Shown piece after piece: positions 13,701 through 24,064 of a stretch of DNA of 64,000 nt. Origin of the DNA: Allodiplogaster sudhausi (Eukaryota > Nematoda > Chromadorea > Rhabditida > Diplogasteridae); contig CALZFC010000072.1 in assembly GCA_945643635.1 (NCBI GenBank), positions 1,327,501-1,391,500 on the forward strand, given 5' to 3'. The notes under the pieces are model-generated. The model made no database searches, had not been told where the DNA came from, and saw only the letters and a list, made by a program, of their open reading frames with translations. Positions within the stretch are counted from its first letter, which is position 1. The number at the start of each line of letters is the position of its first letter. The translations under genes and the position numbers were made by a program.

Positions 13701-13940
13701 GCAAAGAGCGAGTGAAAACGTGTCAACATTTGGAAAAAAAGGACTTGTGACTTACTTTTTTTTTCGGAAAACATTTATATCAAGATATTTTCCAAGTACT
13801 GGAATCCCTTTAACCGGCGCGAATTAATGTGTAGGCACCAAGAAGAAAAAGGAAGAAAAAAAACCAGAAACAAATTTACAAATTTACAATAATGGTTTTT
13901 TGCAGAAGTCTCTTCGACACTGAGGCGGCGGTCGAGTTAG
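6778..13940 (+). CDS. Unrecognised type II single-pass membrane protein, nine exons
   Basis: Exons: 6778-7086, 10327-10521, 11147-11336, 11551-11650, 11857-11980, 12251-12309, 13237-13303, 13502-13676, 13906-13940. All phases agree and give about 417 residues. A 3' splice site at 6726 precedes the ATG by 51 bases, suiting a trans-splice or 5'UTR acceptor. The first ~100 residues are Ser/Pro-rich, then acidic (DDDDEEED) and basic (KRKRR). A single hydrophobic segment follows at about 112-131 (core WCLLLLMVML), so the N-terminus should be cytoplasmic and the rest extracellular or lumenal. The ectodomain has few cysteines (one in ETCRK, one in SRCSVDD), an NWT sequon, a hydrophilic Gln/Glu-rich helix-like stretch (exons 6-7) and a low-complexity Thr/Ser/Glu tail. 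I do not recognise the family. The last two exon boundaries and the exon 4 donor (GTA AC|GTGGGC) are the least certain. Intron 1 (3.2 kb) is mostly microsatellite. Confidence 0.6.
7110..7280. repeat. CT microsatellite in intron 1
   Basis: An imperfect (CT)n tract begins about 35 bases after the exon 1 donor. It explains the Ser-Leu-rich reading frames here. Confidence 0.85.
7675..7845. repeat. GA microsatellite in intron 1
   Basis: This is a long (GA)n array that grades into GAGGGAGA variants towards its 3' end. Confidence 0.9.
8275..9890. repeat. Alternating CT and GA arrays in intron 1
   Basis: (CT)n lies at 8300-8355, (GA)n at 8630-8700, 8860-8900, 9040-9130 and 9390-9590 (with AGGAAGAGGTAGAG variants), then (CT)n at 9715-9890. 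No exon candidate breaks the series. Confidence 0.85.
11337..11480. repeat. GA microsatellite directly after a 5' splice site
   Basis: The GTGAGG donor of exon 3 runs without a break into (GA)n with AAG and GGGA variants. Confidence 0.85.
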
Positions 13941-16174
13941 ACGTCGTTCTCTTTGCACTGACACAGTGGTCAAAACTCGCCCGATCTCGGGTGCGCAGTC
14001 GTCGTCTCCTCGGACGACAAATCCCACATCAAACGACCATGACTCGCTCTCACCTTATCAGCCCCCATTTTGCATGCATTTACCATAGTCACACACACCT
14101 TCGAAGACGAGTTCCGATTTCAATCGATATCTCCTCTCTTCTTAAACAACTCTACCATTCACAAGGTCTTGCCACGACTTTCTCTCAGAAATTCCGGAAT
14201 TAAGCGACAACTCAACGTGCAATTGTGCTGTCGCCCAAAAATCGAGTCCCATTCAGTTATATTTGTCATGACACGGAGTGGATAAGATGCCCACAAATAT
14301 ATCATCGACTACTTCTAACAACCTGGGCTGGTCCCCGTGTCTAATTTGTTTTCAATCTTTTATTAATCTGTGCCCGTTATCGATCGATTACCATAGTCGT
14401 CTAGAAAATTCCTCATTAATTAATTCTTTGCTAGAACGTCAAAAAGAAGAAGACAATAGCAGATATAGCTTTTTCTTTTTGGAAGATTTCCATTTGGTTT
14501 CCCTCACTTTTTCACTTGTTACAATTACTTTACAATATTTTTTTCTTGTTACAATAACGAATCCAACGATATATCGCAAACATATTTATAACATCCTTAT
14601 AACCGTAAAACCCTATGGATATCTATCTGTTGAAGCGCTCTTTCCCGCACTGAACTAGACGACCTCGCTCTTTATTATTGTCCTAGTCATGCGAAGCTTA
14701 GCGAATTATTTTGTAAAAGAAAAAAAATTGCGTGCTTTCTAATCTGCCAAGAGAGTTGTGATGACGTCTTTTTACTTTGAATATGATGATGATCATTATT
14801 ATTATGGTTTTTCCATTGATCTTCTTCCATCCAGAGACATTACGCAAAAAGTAGAATATAAATCCCTTCTCTGCAGCCGCCGTTCGCATCTTCCCAGAGA
14901 GATAACACGTCGTTATTATTGCGTGTCTTGTCCTTTTTTTTCAAACCCCGTGCCCAGATTAGCACAAAATGTAGGGATTTCGCAATTGTCTATCCTATTA
15001 TTGTATTGTTGTTGCCTGGTGATAGTGCGTTATTTCAATTAGAAAGTTCAACTTTCCTACTTTATTTGTATGTGCGCAGCTCCTCATTCGCGCTTTAGAC
15101 TCTCGAGAAAAAAAAGGTAAGACCCGGCCCACATTGTCTGCCCGAACGGGTACGCATTTTCAAATAGCACAAATTTGTTTACTATCATTGTAGAAGTAGT
15201 AGTAGTAGTAATGTCGCCACCGATGCATGTATGTATGTATTTTCTTTCCTCATCTTTCTGACCGCCTCTATTTTCAATGCTATTCTTTTTTCCTACACTC
15301 GACAACTCGCGATCGCCTTATAGCCACTCTAGCTTGCTCCAGTTGCTATTGCTTGCTGCTTTTTTTTGCTGTATTTTTTCTACGTTGTTTTCTCCTGTCG
15401 CACTACAAAATTACCGCCACTTTGAAACAAAACCGGTAGAGAAGCCTTCCGTGAACTGGGCGATTTTCTCCAAATACGGTGTCGCCCAAACACACTAAAA
15501 ATCAAGACGGGAAGCGTAGACATTTAAGAAGTAAAAGAAGAAGAAGAAGAAGAAGAATTTAACGTCAAAGTGGCGGTGCTCTAAATTAAAAATTTTTTTG
15601 CTTATCCACACTTTTGTTTTGCTTTTCCCGGCACTCACCTCTTTCTGTCCAACGCAAAAAAACCTTCTTTGATAAGTAAGCCCTTGTTGATATATCTCTC
15701 TACGAAAAAAGCCCCAAGACTTGGGTCATCCTTTACACTCTTTTTTGCTTATCCCTCGTACTGTCGCATGTGCCAATCCTTTGCCACTTTTCGAGAAACG
15801 TGTATGACCTGTATAAGTAAAAAGTCAAAGGAGTCGCCGTCTCAGTCTCTCTCCGAAAATCACCCTAGTGAAGCCCGTGGTAGTCCCCAAATGCTTCCCG
15901 GTACTGTACTAGATGATAATAATTTATATATGTACATGATGCTTCCATGAGTAAAGAACTGCTGCTTGCACAGAAACATGCGAAATTCATCTACATAATG
16001 AAAGAGAACGAACTCGGGTGGAGATGAAAATGTATAGAAACTGATCAACTTTTGAGAGGGGGTTTTATGCCAAAGATCTCATCGAATTTGTAATAGAGCT
16101 ATAAAAGTGAGCATTTCCACAAGAAGGCAGAAATAAAGCCATTCTGCAAACGTTAAAAAAATATGCAAAAGCTT
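13941..16174. other. Intergenic, no gene seen
   Basis: This 2.2-kb AT-rich stretch has several moderate ORFs, but none has splice-bounded coding character or recognisable content. Short (AAG)n runs lie near 15535. Confidence 0.5.
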
Positions 16175-16175
16175 T

Positions 16176-16247
16176 GATCTCGGGCGGGCTCGAACCGCCG
16201 GCCTTCTGTGTGTTAGACAGATGTGATAACCACTACACCACGAGATC
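16176..16247 (-). tRNA. tRNA-Val(AAC)
   Basis: The 72-nt cloverleaf reads on the minus strand. The acceptor arms GATCTCG and CGAGATC pair perfectly. The D arm is GTGT/TCAC with an AGTGGTTA loop. The anticodon arm is TCTGT/ACAGA with the 7-nt loop CTAACAC (anticodon AAC). The T arm is GGCGG/CCGCC with TTCGAGC. The A and B box sequences are intact, there is no intron, and the discriminator base is A. The body agrees with known nematode tRNA-Val(AAC). It should be transcribed by RNA polymerase III. Confidence 0.95.
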
Positions 16248-16963
16248 GCTACGAGAGCTCCTTACGAGGTCTCCAGTTCTCTCAGCAATGATGCATGTAG
16301 ATTGTTTCGGAATTACAGGGCCTTATATTCTTGCGCGTAGATTGAAAGATGCAGTAAAAAGAAGATGACGAAAAATGAGGACTTGACAGATACATTGACA
16401 ACTTTTCCATCGAGTCACCGCAAAATACATAGGAATGACACATCTCAAGTCACTCACAATATTGGAACCTAAAGTATTGGAGAAAATATTATTTATTATG
16501 TTCAAAATAAAACTTCATAGAATATAATCGTTTAAATTCGGCAGATTCTGTGTCTAAGGAGGAGGGAGTGGCGGTACGCCTCTTCAGTGCACAAGCATAG
16601 TGCAAACGACACGCCGGAGAGTGTAGGGTGCACACTTTGTAGGGTGACCTAGAAAGCATATCTACTTCAGCAATGAAGATTTCACTTGCCCTCTCTTACC
16701 ACCCACCAATCCTCAGGGTGTCAGTGGGGAATGAAGTAAAGGACTGAGCTCTAATTTCTTTTTTGTTGCAATGTCACGTTCTCTGTTCAATGAAAGCTTT
16801 CGCGGATGAACTTATTTTCATCTTTAAACATCAAAATCAAAGTGATCTTAAAATGTTTCAACGTTTTCTTCACACGTTGTTATTTCTTAAAGAAAACCCA
16901 TTTGAAGGGAGTTTTTAAAGATTAACATTATAATAATTGTTCACTTTGCTTCTCAAAAAGGCT
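16248..16963. other. Spacer between tRNA genes, nothing else seen
   Basis: This 0.7-kb spacer holds no supported exon or repeat. Confidence 0.5.
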
Positions 16964-17036
16964 TCCCATGCCGGGAATCGAACCCGGGCCGCGTGGGTTC
17001 AAAAACCACGAATCCTAACCACTAGACCACATGGGA
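16964..17036 (-). tRNA. tRNA-Glu-like gene with a 9-nt anticodon loop (possible pseudogene)
   Basis: On the minus strand the acceptor (TCCCATG/CATGGGA), D arm, variable region and T arm (CCGGG TTCGATT CCCGG) are those of eukaryotic tRNA-Glu, and the discriminator is A. The anticodon stem CGTGG/CCACG, however, encloses the nine bases TTTTTGAAC instead of the normal seven (TTTTCAC for Glu-TTC). Counting from the 3' side the anticodon would be TGA, and from the 5' side TTT; neither reads Glu. Internal promoter boxes look intact, so it may still be transcribed. A decayed relative at 31391-31435 keeps the normal loop. Confidence 0.7.
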
Positions 17037-17137
17037 GGACGAGGTCTCTCCGCTTAACAAATTCCTTATGGGCCTGTCTCACCACTTTGTATTCTGGCTA
17101 TATATGACTGCCGTCTTATACAAGCAAAGATGAAAAA

Positions 17138-18258
17138 ATGTGCTTTGTTTAATTTTATTTGTCATGACGTTGTTGTCTTTGGTACTCATTGTCAGGATCG
17201 AGGTTGCGAACTCGACATTTCCGTGAATTTCTCGAGTTCAATAGCACTTATCTGTTGTGATTTCTTCGGTAATATGTAGCCATAGTAGATCATCTCTTTC
17301 GCATTATGTTCTAGAGAACCTAATAATAAAACACTCTTTTTCCTGACATTTCCATTTATGTACATTGTATTTCACACAATGCGCTTGTACTCAGAAATAC
17401 ATTGTGTCTGTGTTGAACGCAAGGAAGCAAAGACCACGTTTGGTCTCGATAGAGAGCAGACGTTCAGTTCTTCTGCCCTCATTTGCGAGTAAATCATGTT
17501 TTTTGCTTACTAATTTTTCGTATATGTACTGAATTTTTGATGCATTCATAATGAGCCTTTTCTATTAGGATGAGTACAAGTGAAAAATTTTAAGGGACAT
17601 TCAGTACGGATTGCCCGTATTTTCAGCTATGTGTATAGATACCGTATTTTCTCTATTCGTGCCCCGCCCTCTATTAGAACCCCCCCCCCCCTTTCCCCCT
17701 CTAATAGTGCCCACCTTGAGAAGGCCATTGAAAAATAGTACCCCTCCCTCTAATAGAACCCCCCCCCCCCTCCAATTGTGCCCTCCTATTAGTCTAATAC
17801 CTCGGCTCAAGATGTACCTCGAATGGATTCTGGCTGCTCTTTCCAATGAAGTAATTTCAAATTCATTCAAAATCTGCAGTAAAACGGATATTCCGGTGAT
17901 GATTCCATTGAAGTAGAGCTGTAAATCTCGTTTGTTAAGAATAAATAATTGCTTACAAACTTTTAGCCAATCACATTGAAAAATAATACCCCTCTCTCTA
18001 ATTCACCCTCCCCCCCTCTAATAGTGCCCCCCTCTCGCAAGGGCATTGAAAATAGTACCCCGGTGGCAGTAATAGATAAAATACGGTATATAAGGACATA
18101 TCAATACTTGGAGCGCCCTCTATCCCTAAAGAATGCGAATGGTCATACTCGTGTTAGTTATGTGAGTAATGAAGTTGTACTTCCTTGAATCTACATACTT
18201 TTGTACGTGCACCTACTCCATATAATTTAGGAAATGGCCGGAGGATATAAATTAAACA
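17138..18258 (+). repeat. Dispersed direct repeat, copy 1 (interrupted)
   Basis: The sequence from about 17138 matches 21693-22348 in the same orientation. Shared blocks include TACTCATTGTCAGGATCG, TATGTTCTAGAG, GACCACGTTT, TTTTGATGCATTCATAATGA and GTTAGTTATGTGAGTAATGA. The copies have diverged by roughly 15 percent by eye. This copy carries a 445-bp MITE plus flanks that are absent from the other copy. No coding frame is conserved between the two, so this looks like an old interspersed repeat. Confidence 0.75.
17642..18086. mobile_element. TA-flanked MITE, probably Tc1/mariner-like
   Basis: The ends CCGTATTTTCTCTATT and its near-perfect inverse (AATAGATAAAATACGG, one mismatch) are each flanked by TA. 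The inside repeats C-rich units of the type CCCCTCTAATAG, separated by AT-rich sequence. No transposase is present. The other copy of the host repeat (21693-22348) lacks this insertion, which supports mobility. Confidence 0.7.
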
Positions 18259-18384
18259 CTCAACACGTGCGTTTTGAGAAAAAGAATTTTGTCATTCAGG
18301 AATTAAAAATATTAATGCAATTTAATTACTTTCCAATAAAGCCATTCCTCTTTCGATCTCATTCTGCTTCAATCTCCCTATAGT

Positions 18385-18549
18385 TAGCTCTCTCTTTCTC
18401 TCGCTCTCTCTCTCTCTCTCTCAATCTCTTTCTATCTCTCTCACTCACTCTCTCTCTGTCTCTATCCCTCTCCTCCTCTGCCACTTTCTTTCAGAATATG
18501 CCTACTGTGTGTGAGAGAGAGAGTGGATGTTAATTTGATTATTTAATTT

Positions 18550-18590
<41 letters not shown>
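18385..18590. repeat. CT and TA microsatellites
   Basis: (CT)n lies at about 18388-18470 and (TA)n at 18556-18588. Confidence 0.85.
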
Positions 18591-18591
<1 letters not shown>

Positions 18592-20115
18592 GAAAAAATG
18601 CTTACTAAATATTGTTTCCGATATTAATATTCTTTTGTATTTGAAAAAATTATGGATACAGTGATTAAAGTGCAAAAATAACTCTTATCCAAGCTTTATT
18701 CTTTCTTTTTTCTGACCATTTTAAACTTCTTTTCAAATAATGAGCACCAGTGGTTTTCATGGCCGAAGCGCCTATATTAGGAATGCGCTAAACACTGCTG
18801 ATGATGGGAAGTAGATTCGCTTGGGGAATTAAAAAGTGAAAGAAAAGTAGTATTCATCACTTGAAAAGAGTTATTCGAGTGAAACTCATTTGAGTGATAT
18901 TTCATTTATGAACAAAACAAAACTTAATTTGGCAGTACTTCTGTCCTGCCTCTCTCGAGCAGTCGTTCTTTGACGTGTGGTTCGACTTGGAATGGCGAAA
19001 GCCATGAATACTATGCGGTCTTTTCATCTTGGATATTTGCTGTATTCCGATGGTGAATGCTGTAGTTGAAAATTATTTTGGTTGAAATATTACGAATTGA
19101 TTGAGCATTCTATACCTTTCTATTCGGCCAAAGACAGTGGCGAACGCGTTGAAGGAAGCACAGATGCAGCACAGAACAAGAACCACGGGAGATGGGAGGA
19201 GAGGCGATAGGAGGGCGCATTTCAAATGAACTATTCCCATGAATGCGCAAATACGACCGAGATAGGTTGCGACGCCCTCATGAATTAAACTGCTGCCGTG
19301 TGACGTCCTTCGGGATTAGCACTGGTCCCCATGATCCCATTAGGTCTCGATATGAGTGCGAAACAGTGGGGGGAGGGGTTTCGCGGTGAAACAATTGGAT
19401 GATACGAAGTACTGTAGAACCACATGTACGGAAAGCAGTCCCTGCCGATACAGGTCTCATAAAATATCGAACATGTCAAAATTTTCTGAGAAAGACACAG
19501 AACACGGGCGCTTTGAGAAAATGCAATTTTCTTATTGAATTAATAAAATTTTATTTGGCGCACCGGTGGTTCGCACTCCAACTGCAACCATATATTATTG
19601 CTGCGACAAAGCGTTACGATGCGCTGTTCATCTCTTAGCTATAACTGATATATTATTTAATCAATGATGTAACATATTTAATAAGGAGATACCAATTTAC
19701 ATACTCTGCTATTATTGGATGGTAATCACTAAGTCTTTTAATATTTCAGCTTGTGTAAAGTGTACTAGCTTGTTTATCTTTTGAATTTGAAAACAATTAT
19801 TATTGTCGAAAAGGGTAAAGCTCTTATTGTTTTTCTGTTGATATAAAAATAATATAGTCTAGAAAATAATATATTCAAGGTAATGGTGGGTAGCGAAGGA
19901 GAAAGACATTGATTACAGCCGAGAAGTGCTGTAGAACGGGACGAAGACATCGAAGAGCTATGATTCGAGCAGGAGCAGCCACGTCGCTGTGTGAGGAAGG
20001 CGATGATACAGCTCAAAAGGGTATAATTAAAAAAAAGATGAAATAATACGAAAGAGGAAAAGGGCTATTTACAAGGGCAAATAATAATGAAGAAGATAAC
20101 AACGCGAGCAAGTTA
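18591..20115. other. Intergenic, no gene seen
   Basis: No spliced or unspliced coding region could be supported in this 1.5 kb. The ORFs near 19280-19640 lack splice context and family resemblance. Confidence 0.5.
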
Positions 20116-20116
20116 G

Positions 20117-20345
20117 ACACGACTTCTCTCTCACCCTCTCTCTCTCTCTCTCACTCTCTCTCTCTCACTTGGAAGAGATGGATAGAGAGGGCGAAGGAAA
20201 GGAGATAGAGGCAGGGAGAGTGAGACAGTAGGGAGAGAGAGAGAGATAGAGCGAGAGATAAAGATAGAGAGGAAAAAAAGATTGGGCGAGCGAGAGAATG
20301 AGAAAGAGGGAAAGAGATAGAGAGAGGAAGATAGATAGAGAGATA
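20117..20345. repeat. CT then GA microsatellite
   Basis: (CT)n lies at about 20125-20168, followed by imperfect (GA)n to 20345. The two form a loose inverted pair. Confidence 0.85.
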
Positions 20346-20699
20346 CTAATGTGAGACGGAATAGTGCTTTGCACCCCAAATCTATTGCCACTATAGTGAA
20401 TGTACCAGACAATAGCATATGTATAGAGACCGCAGTAACCAACATTTGACACAATGAACTTTGGGCCGGCTGCTACCGTACCTTAATTTCTAAAATACGG
20501 GCACCGTGAATGCACCTTAAAAAACGAGGGCACGATATTTTCAAGTTTAGTGATGTCCGCCGCGTCTCCATCGTTTCTGCGGCATTTTTTTAGTCTTAAT
20601 TAATAGCATTTAAGTCACTAAGAAGAATGCTCGCTATTTTATCCTATTTAGTGTCCATTCTCGTGGTCAATAGCAACATGCAATAATTTGACTGAATTT

Positions 20700-21173
20700 T
20701 TTTCGCCGCTTATATTGAGTAAAAAACATATTTTATACTGTCGTGGTGAGCAAATTTCAACGTTCTTTTTGAAGCCATGACCTTTCTAAGCATGTATACA
20801 AAATTTGAAGTTACTTTGATTATCGGGGTGTTAGATATATTCAAAAATGTATTGTTTGGTATGTCATCCGAATTCATTATTTTGGGCTAAAAACATATTT
20901 ATATTGCCGTGGCGGGCAAATTTCAACGTTCTTTTTGAAGCCATGACCTTTCTAAGTATGTGTACAAAATTTGAAGTTACTTTGAATATCTGGGTGTTAG
21001 ATATAGTCAAAAAGTATTGTTTGGTATGTCATGCAAATTCATTATTTTGGGCTAAAAACATATTTATACTGCCGTGGCGGGCAAATTTCAACGTTCTTTT
21101 TGAAGCCATGACCTTTCTAAGTACGTATACAAAATTTGAAGTTATTTGAATATCGGGGTGTTAGATATCATCG
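20700..21173 (+). repeat. Tandem repeat, ~165-bp unit, nearly three copies
   Basis: The landmark GCAAATTTCAACGTTC occurs at 20750, 20916 and 21081, giving spacings of 166 and 165 bases. Each unit also holds TTTTTGAAGCCATGACCT and GGGTGTTAGATAT. The copies are about 90 percent alike or better. The first unit is truncated and the last stops at about 21173. Confidence 0.9.
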
Positions 21174-21563
21174 AAACATTGCCGGCAGCTGATGTGAGAC
21201 TCGTCGGCCCAAACAATTACTTTTTTCGCAGAATCATGGGCCACCGAACAAAGGAGTGGAGCGAGATTTAAAGATATTAGATTTAAAAATAAAGATAAAA
21301 TTGTTGTGCTAAAAATAAATAAAAAAGAAAGTGTAAAGAAATTAGTTGGGCATCGTCTGTAGCGATAATCTGACCGGCCGAACTTCAGATGACACAATGA
21401 CATGCATCGGCAGGCATACTGTGGGCGTCCCATACTCCCCAGGAATATGCATATTAAAAACGCCTTTTAATGACTTAATTTCAATTTTGTTTGGGTTTTT
21501 GATTATAGATATGGTTTTCTCGTCACTGAAAATCCCCAGAAACATCATTCGTTTACATTTCAT
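21174..21563 (-). pseudogene. Possible decayed transposase fragment
   Basis: On the minus strand the frame starting near 21563 contains FLGIFSDEKTISI, resembling the first catalytic aspartate motif (FSDEK) of Tc1/mariner-type transposases. A second short frame nearer 21200 reads VWADESHI. The frames are broken, and no full DDE domain can be assembled. This is a weak call that rests on one short motif. Confidence 0.25.
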
Positions 21564-21692
21564 TGCTATTTGAAAAAATCATCTGCGGTCTCTACATATG
21601 TATGAAATTGCACAGAAAAAAGGTACAAAAAAGGTGCATGCGAAGAAGCAAGTGCAATCGTTACAATTTCTAATGTTTGTGATATGGTTTCT

Positions 21693-22348
21693 GATATGTG
21701 CTTTTGTTTAAATTTCATTTGTCTTTAGTACTCATTGTCAGGATCGCGAGGTTGGCGAACCTCACATTGCGTTCCTGCATTTTTCTCGAGTTCTATAGCA
21801 CTCACTTATCCGTTGTGATTTCGTCGGAAATATGTATGTAGCCATAATAGAACATCTCTTTCAGACTATGTTCTAGAGTAATTTTAAAAAAAACACACAC
21901 ACACAGTTTTACTGACATTTGTCTTCGCATTGTATCTCGCACAATATGTATGCATGTACTCAGAAATATGTACTTTGTGTCAGTGTTGAAAGCAAAGACC
22001 ACGTTTCCCTAGAGAGCAGAAAAAGATGCTTTTTTTGCCTACTAATTTCTGGTGCTTCCATGCTACGCAAAATGTACTCTGAATTTTGATGCATTCATAA
22101 TGATCCTAATCTATTTCGATGAGTGCACACGGAAAAAACAACAACATTCGTTACTTGTAAGGGACATACACAGTACGGAAAACCTCTAAATGGCTTTGGA
22201 GCGCAGTCGGTCCCTAAACAATACGAATGGTCATGCTTGTGTTAGTTATGTGAGTAATGAAGTTGTAGCTCTATGAATCGACTTTTTGTAGATATATACG
22301 CCCTCCATATAATTAAGGAAATGGCGGGAGGAGATGAATTATATACAA
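21693..22348 (+). repeat. Dispersed direct repeat, copy 2 (uninterrupted)
   Basis: This is the counterpart of 17138-18258 without the MITE. It spans the TACTCATTGTCAGGATCG block to the CCATATAATTAAGGAAATGG block. Confidence 0.75.
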
Positions 22349-24064
22349 TGCTCATGGCATTGACTATTTGACAGGATGCCAATATTTTTTTGTAGGCCAT
22401 GCCTTCCTAACTAGACTCATTCATGCATGCAAAAGGGATGTCTCGGCAAGACATTTCTTTTGTGATTTCCAAGTTAACTTTGGCGAAGATCTCATGTTAT
22501 TCGGAAATGCATGAATTTTCTAGTTTAATTCCGATGATTGAAGTCAAGCACAAAAACAACTTGTATACAAGCTCGTATTTGCTTATTTGTTCTATTTGTA
22601 CACTTTCGATATTTAGAGAAAGAGAGAAAAAGGCGAGAGAGAGAGAGAGAGTGAAAGAGTGAGAGAGAGAGAAAGAGTGAGCGTAAGTCAGAGAGAGAGG
22701 TGCATACCGTTTTTCGGTATGCACTGAAGGGACTAAAAATAATTTTAATTTTCCTTCCATTGTCATTCATATTATCTGGCTTTTTTTTCTTCATGCAACA
22801 CGATCGGCTACAGATATCCATCTTTTCTCATTTTCAATTTTTTGTTCTCGCAGCTTCGTCTTCTTCTTATTCTTCATTCATTTGCAATATTCTTTCTATT
22901 TGTGGACTTTTGACTCTCAACAAAAAGACAAACAAAAAAGCCTCTGTGTTCAGCAGGGCACATAATTTCAAACGTTCGAAATTTAATCTTTTTGATAAAG
23001 TCACTTCATTGCATTCTGACTATGTAGTATATGATATTTCATGCTAACAAATCGAGCTATTTCTAAAAATAAATATTTCAAATCTTTTACATTTATTTAT
23101 TTTCTCTCTTAACACTAATTGAGACGAGACACACTTCACTTCCGTTTCTTCATACCTACCATTATGCAATATGAAAGATCTTATTATTTGCTAATTATTT
23201 GTGATCATTGTTCCTTGCCAGGAAATTCATCTCTCATTTGAGTACTAACAATCCCGTGGGAACAGTGATTCCTGAGGGACATTTTTAAGCGTCTTAATTC
23301 TACAAATGTGACGACATGTCTGGACTACATTCGTGTCATTTCTTTTTTTTTTGATTTATTCAATCAATTATTCATACATCGCTGGGCCGAGCCGATGGTG
23401 TTCGGAACACACAGAAGATGATTTATTATGGCCGAACGTCAACCTCGTTGCGACAATATTTTTGATTCTTCTTCTTTTGCAGTTGGCAATCCGCCAAAAT
23501 CCATTATGCATTCCACATTGACTTTGATATATGCCTGAGCAAACTAAAAACACGGCGTTTCTCGCGTTATGGCCCGTCACGCACATTTGCGCAAAAAAAT
23601 GTACACGTACTTTTTGACCAATTTGGTTTGACTGGTGCAGAATCCATGTACATTTTTGAGAAAGTGCGCATAACGGGTCGAAAACGCAGAAAAAAGAAGC
23701 CGTTTTTTAAAGGTTGCGTCCCGTCATATAGTATGTTGTTGGCAATGCCCCAAAATACATTCGAAATCCAGCGTTTTCTCGATCTCATTGATTCCAAGTT
23801 CACGTTGAAAGTGCATTTGTATGTACTTTGGAATGTGAATGAAGAATGCAAACACCTTCCATGTGTTAACTTTTCCCCATTATTTGTTCGTCATATGTTG
23901 TCTATCGAAGCAAATGTTTCGAATCTTTTCCAAGTATGATTGCTTTGTTCACGGCAACCAAAACTAAAACTGAAGTTAGCAATATCTCTTTATGTCAAAA
24001 GTCCTTTACAAGTATTTAAGTAATAATTGATTGCATTCTTTGTAAAGCTTCATTAGAGCACGAA
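22349..24064. other. Intergenic, no supported gene
   Basis: A (GA)n tract lies at 22617-22700. Several ORFs lie at 23330-23940 on both strands but show no recognisable motif. This may be old mobile-element debris. Confidence 0.45.

Noticed and set aside
23567..23939. Overlapping ORFs on both strands
   Set aside because: No motif, codon bias or splice context. One strand is slightly reminiscent of a transposase but lacks catalytic motifs.
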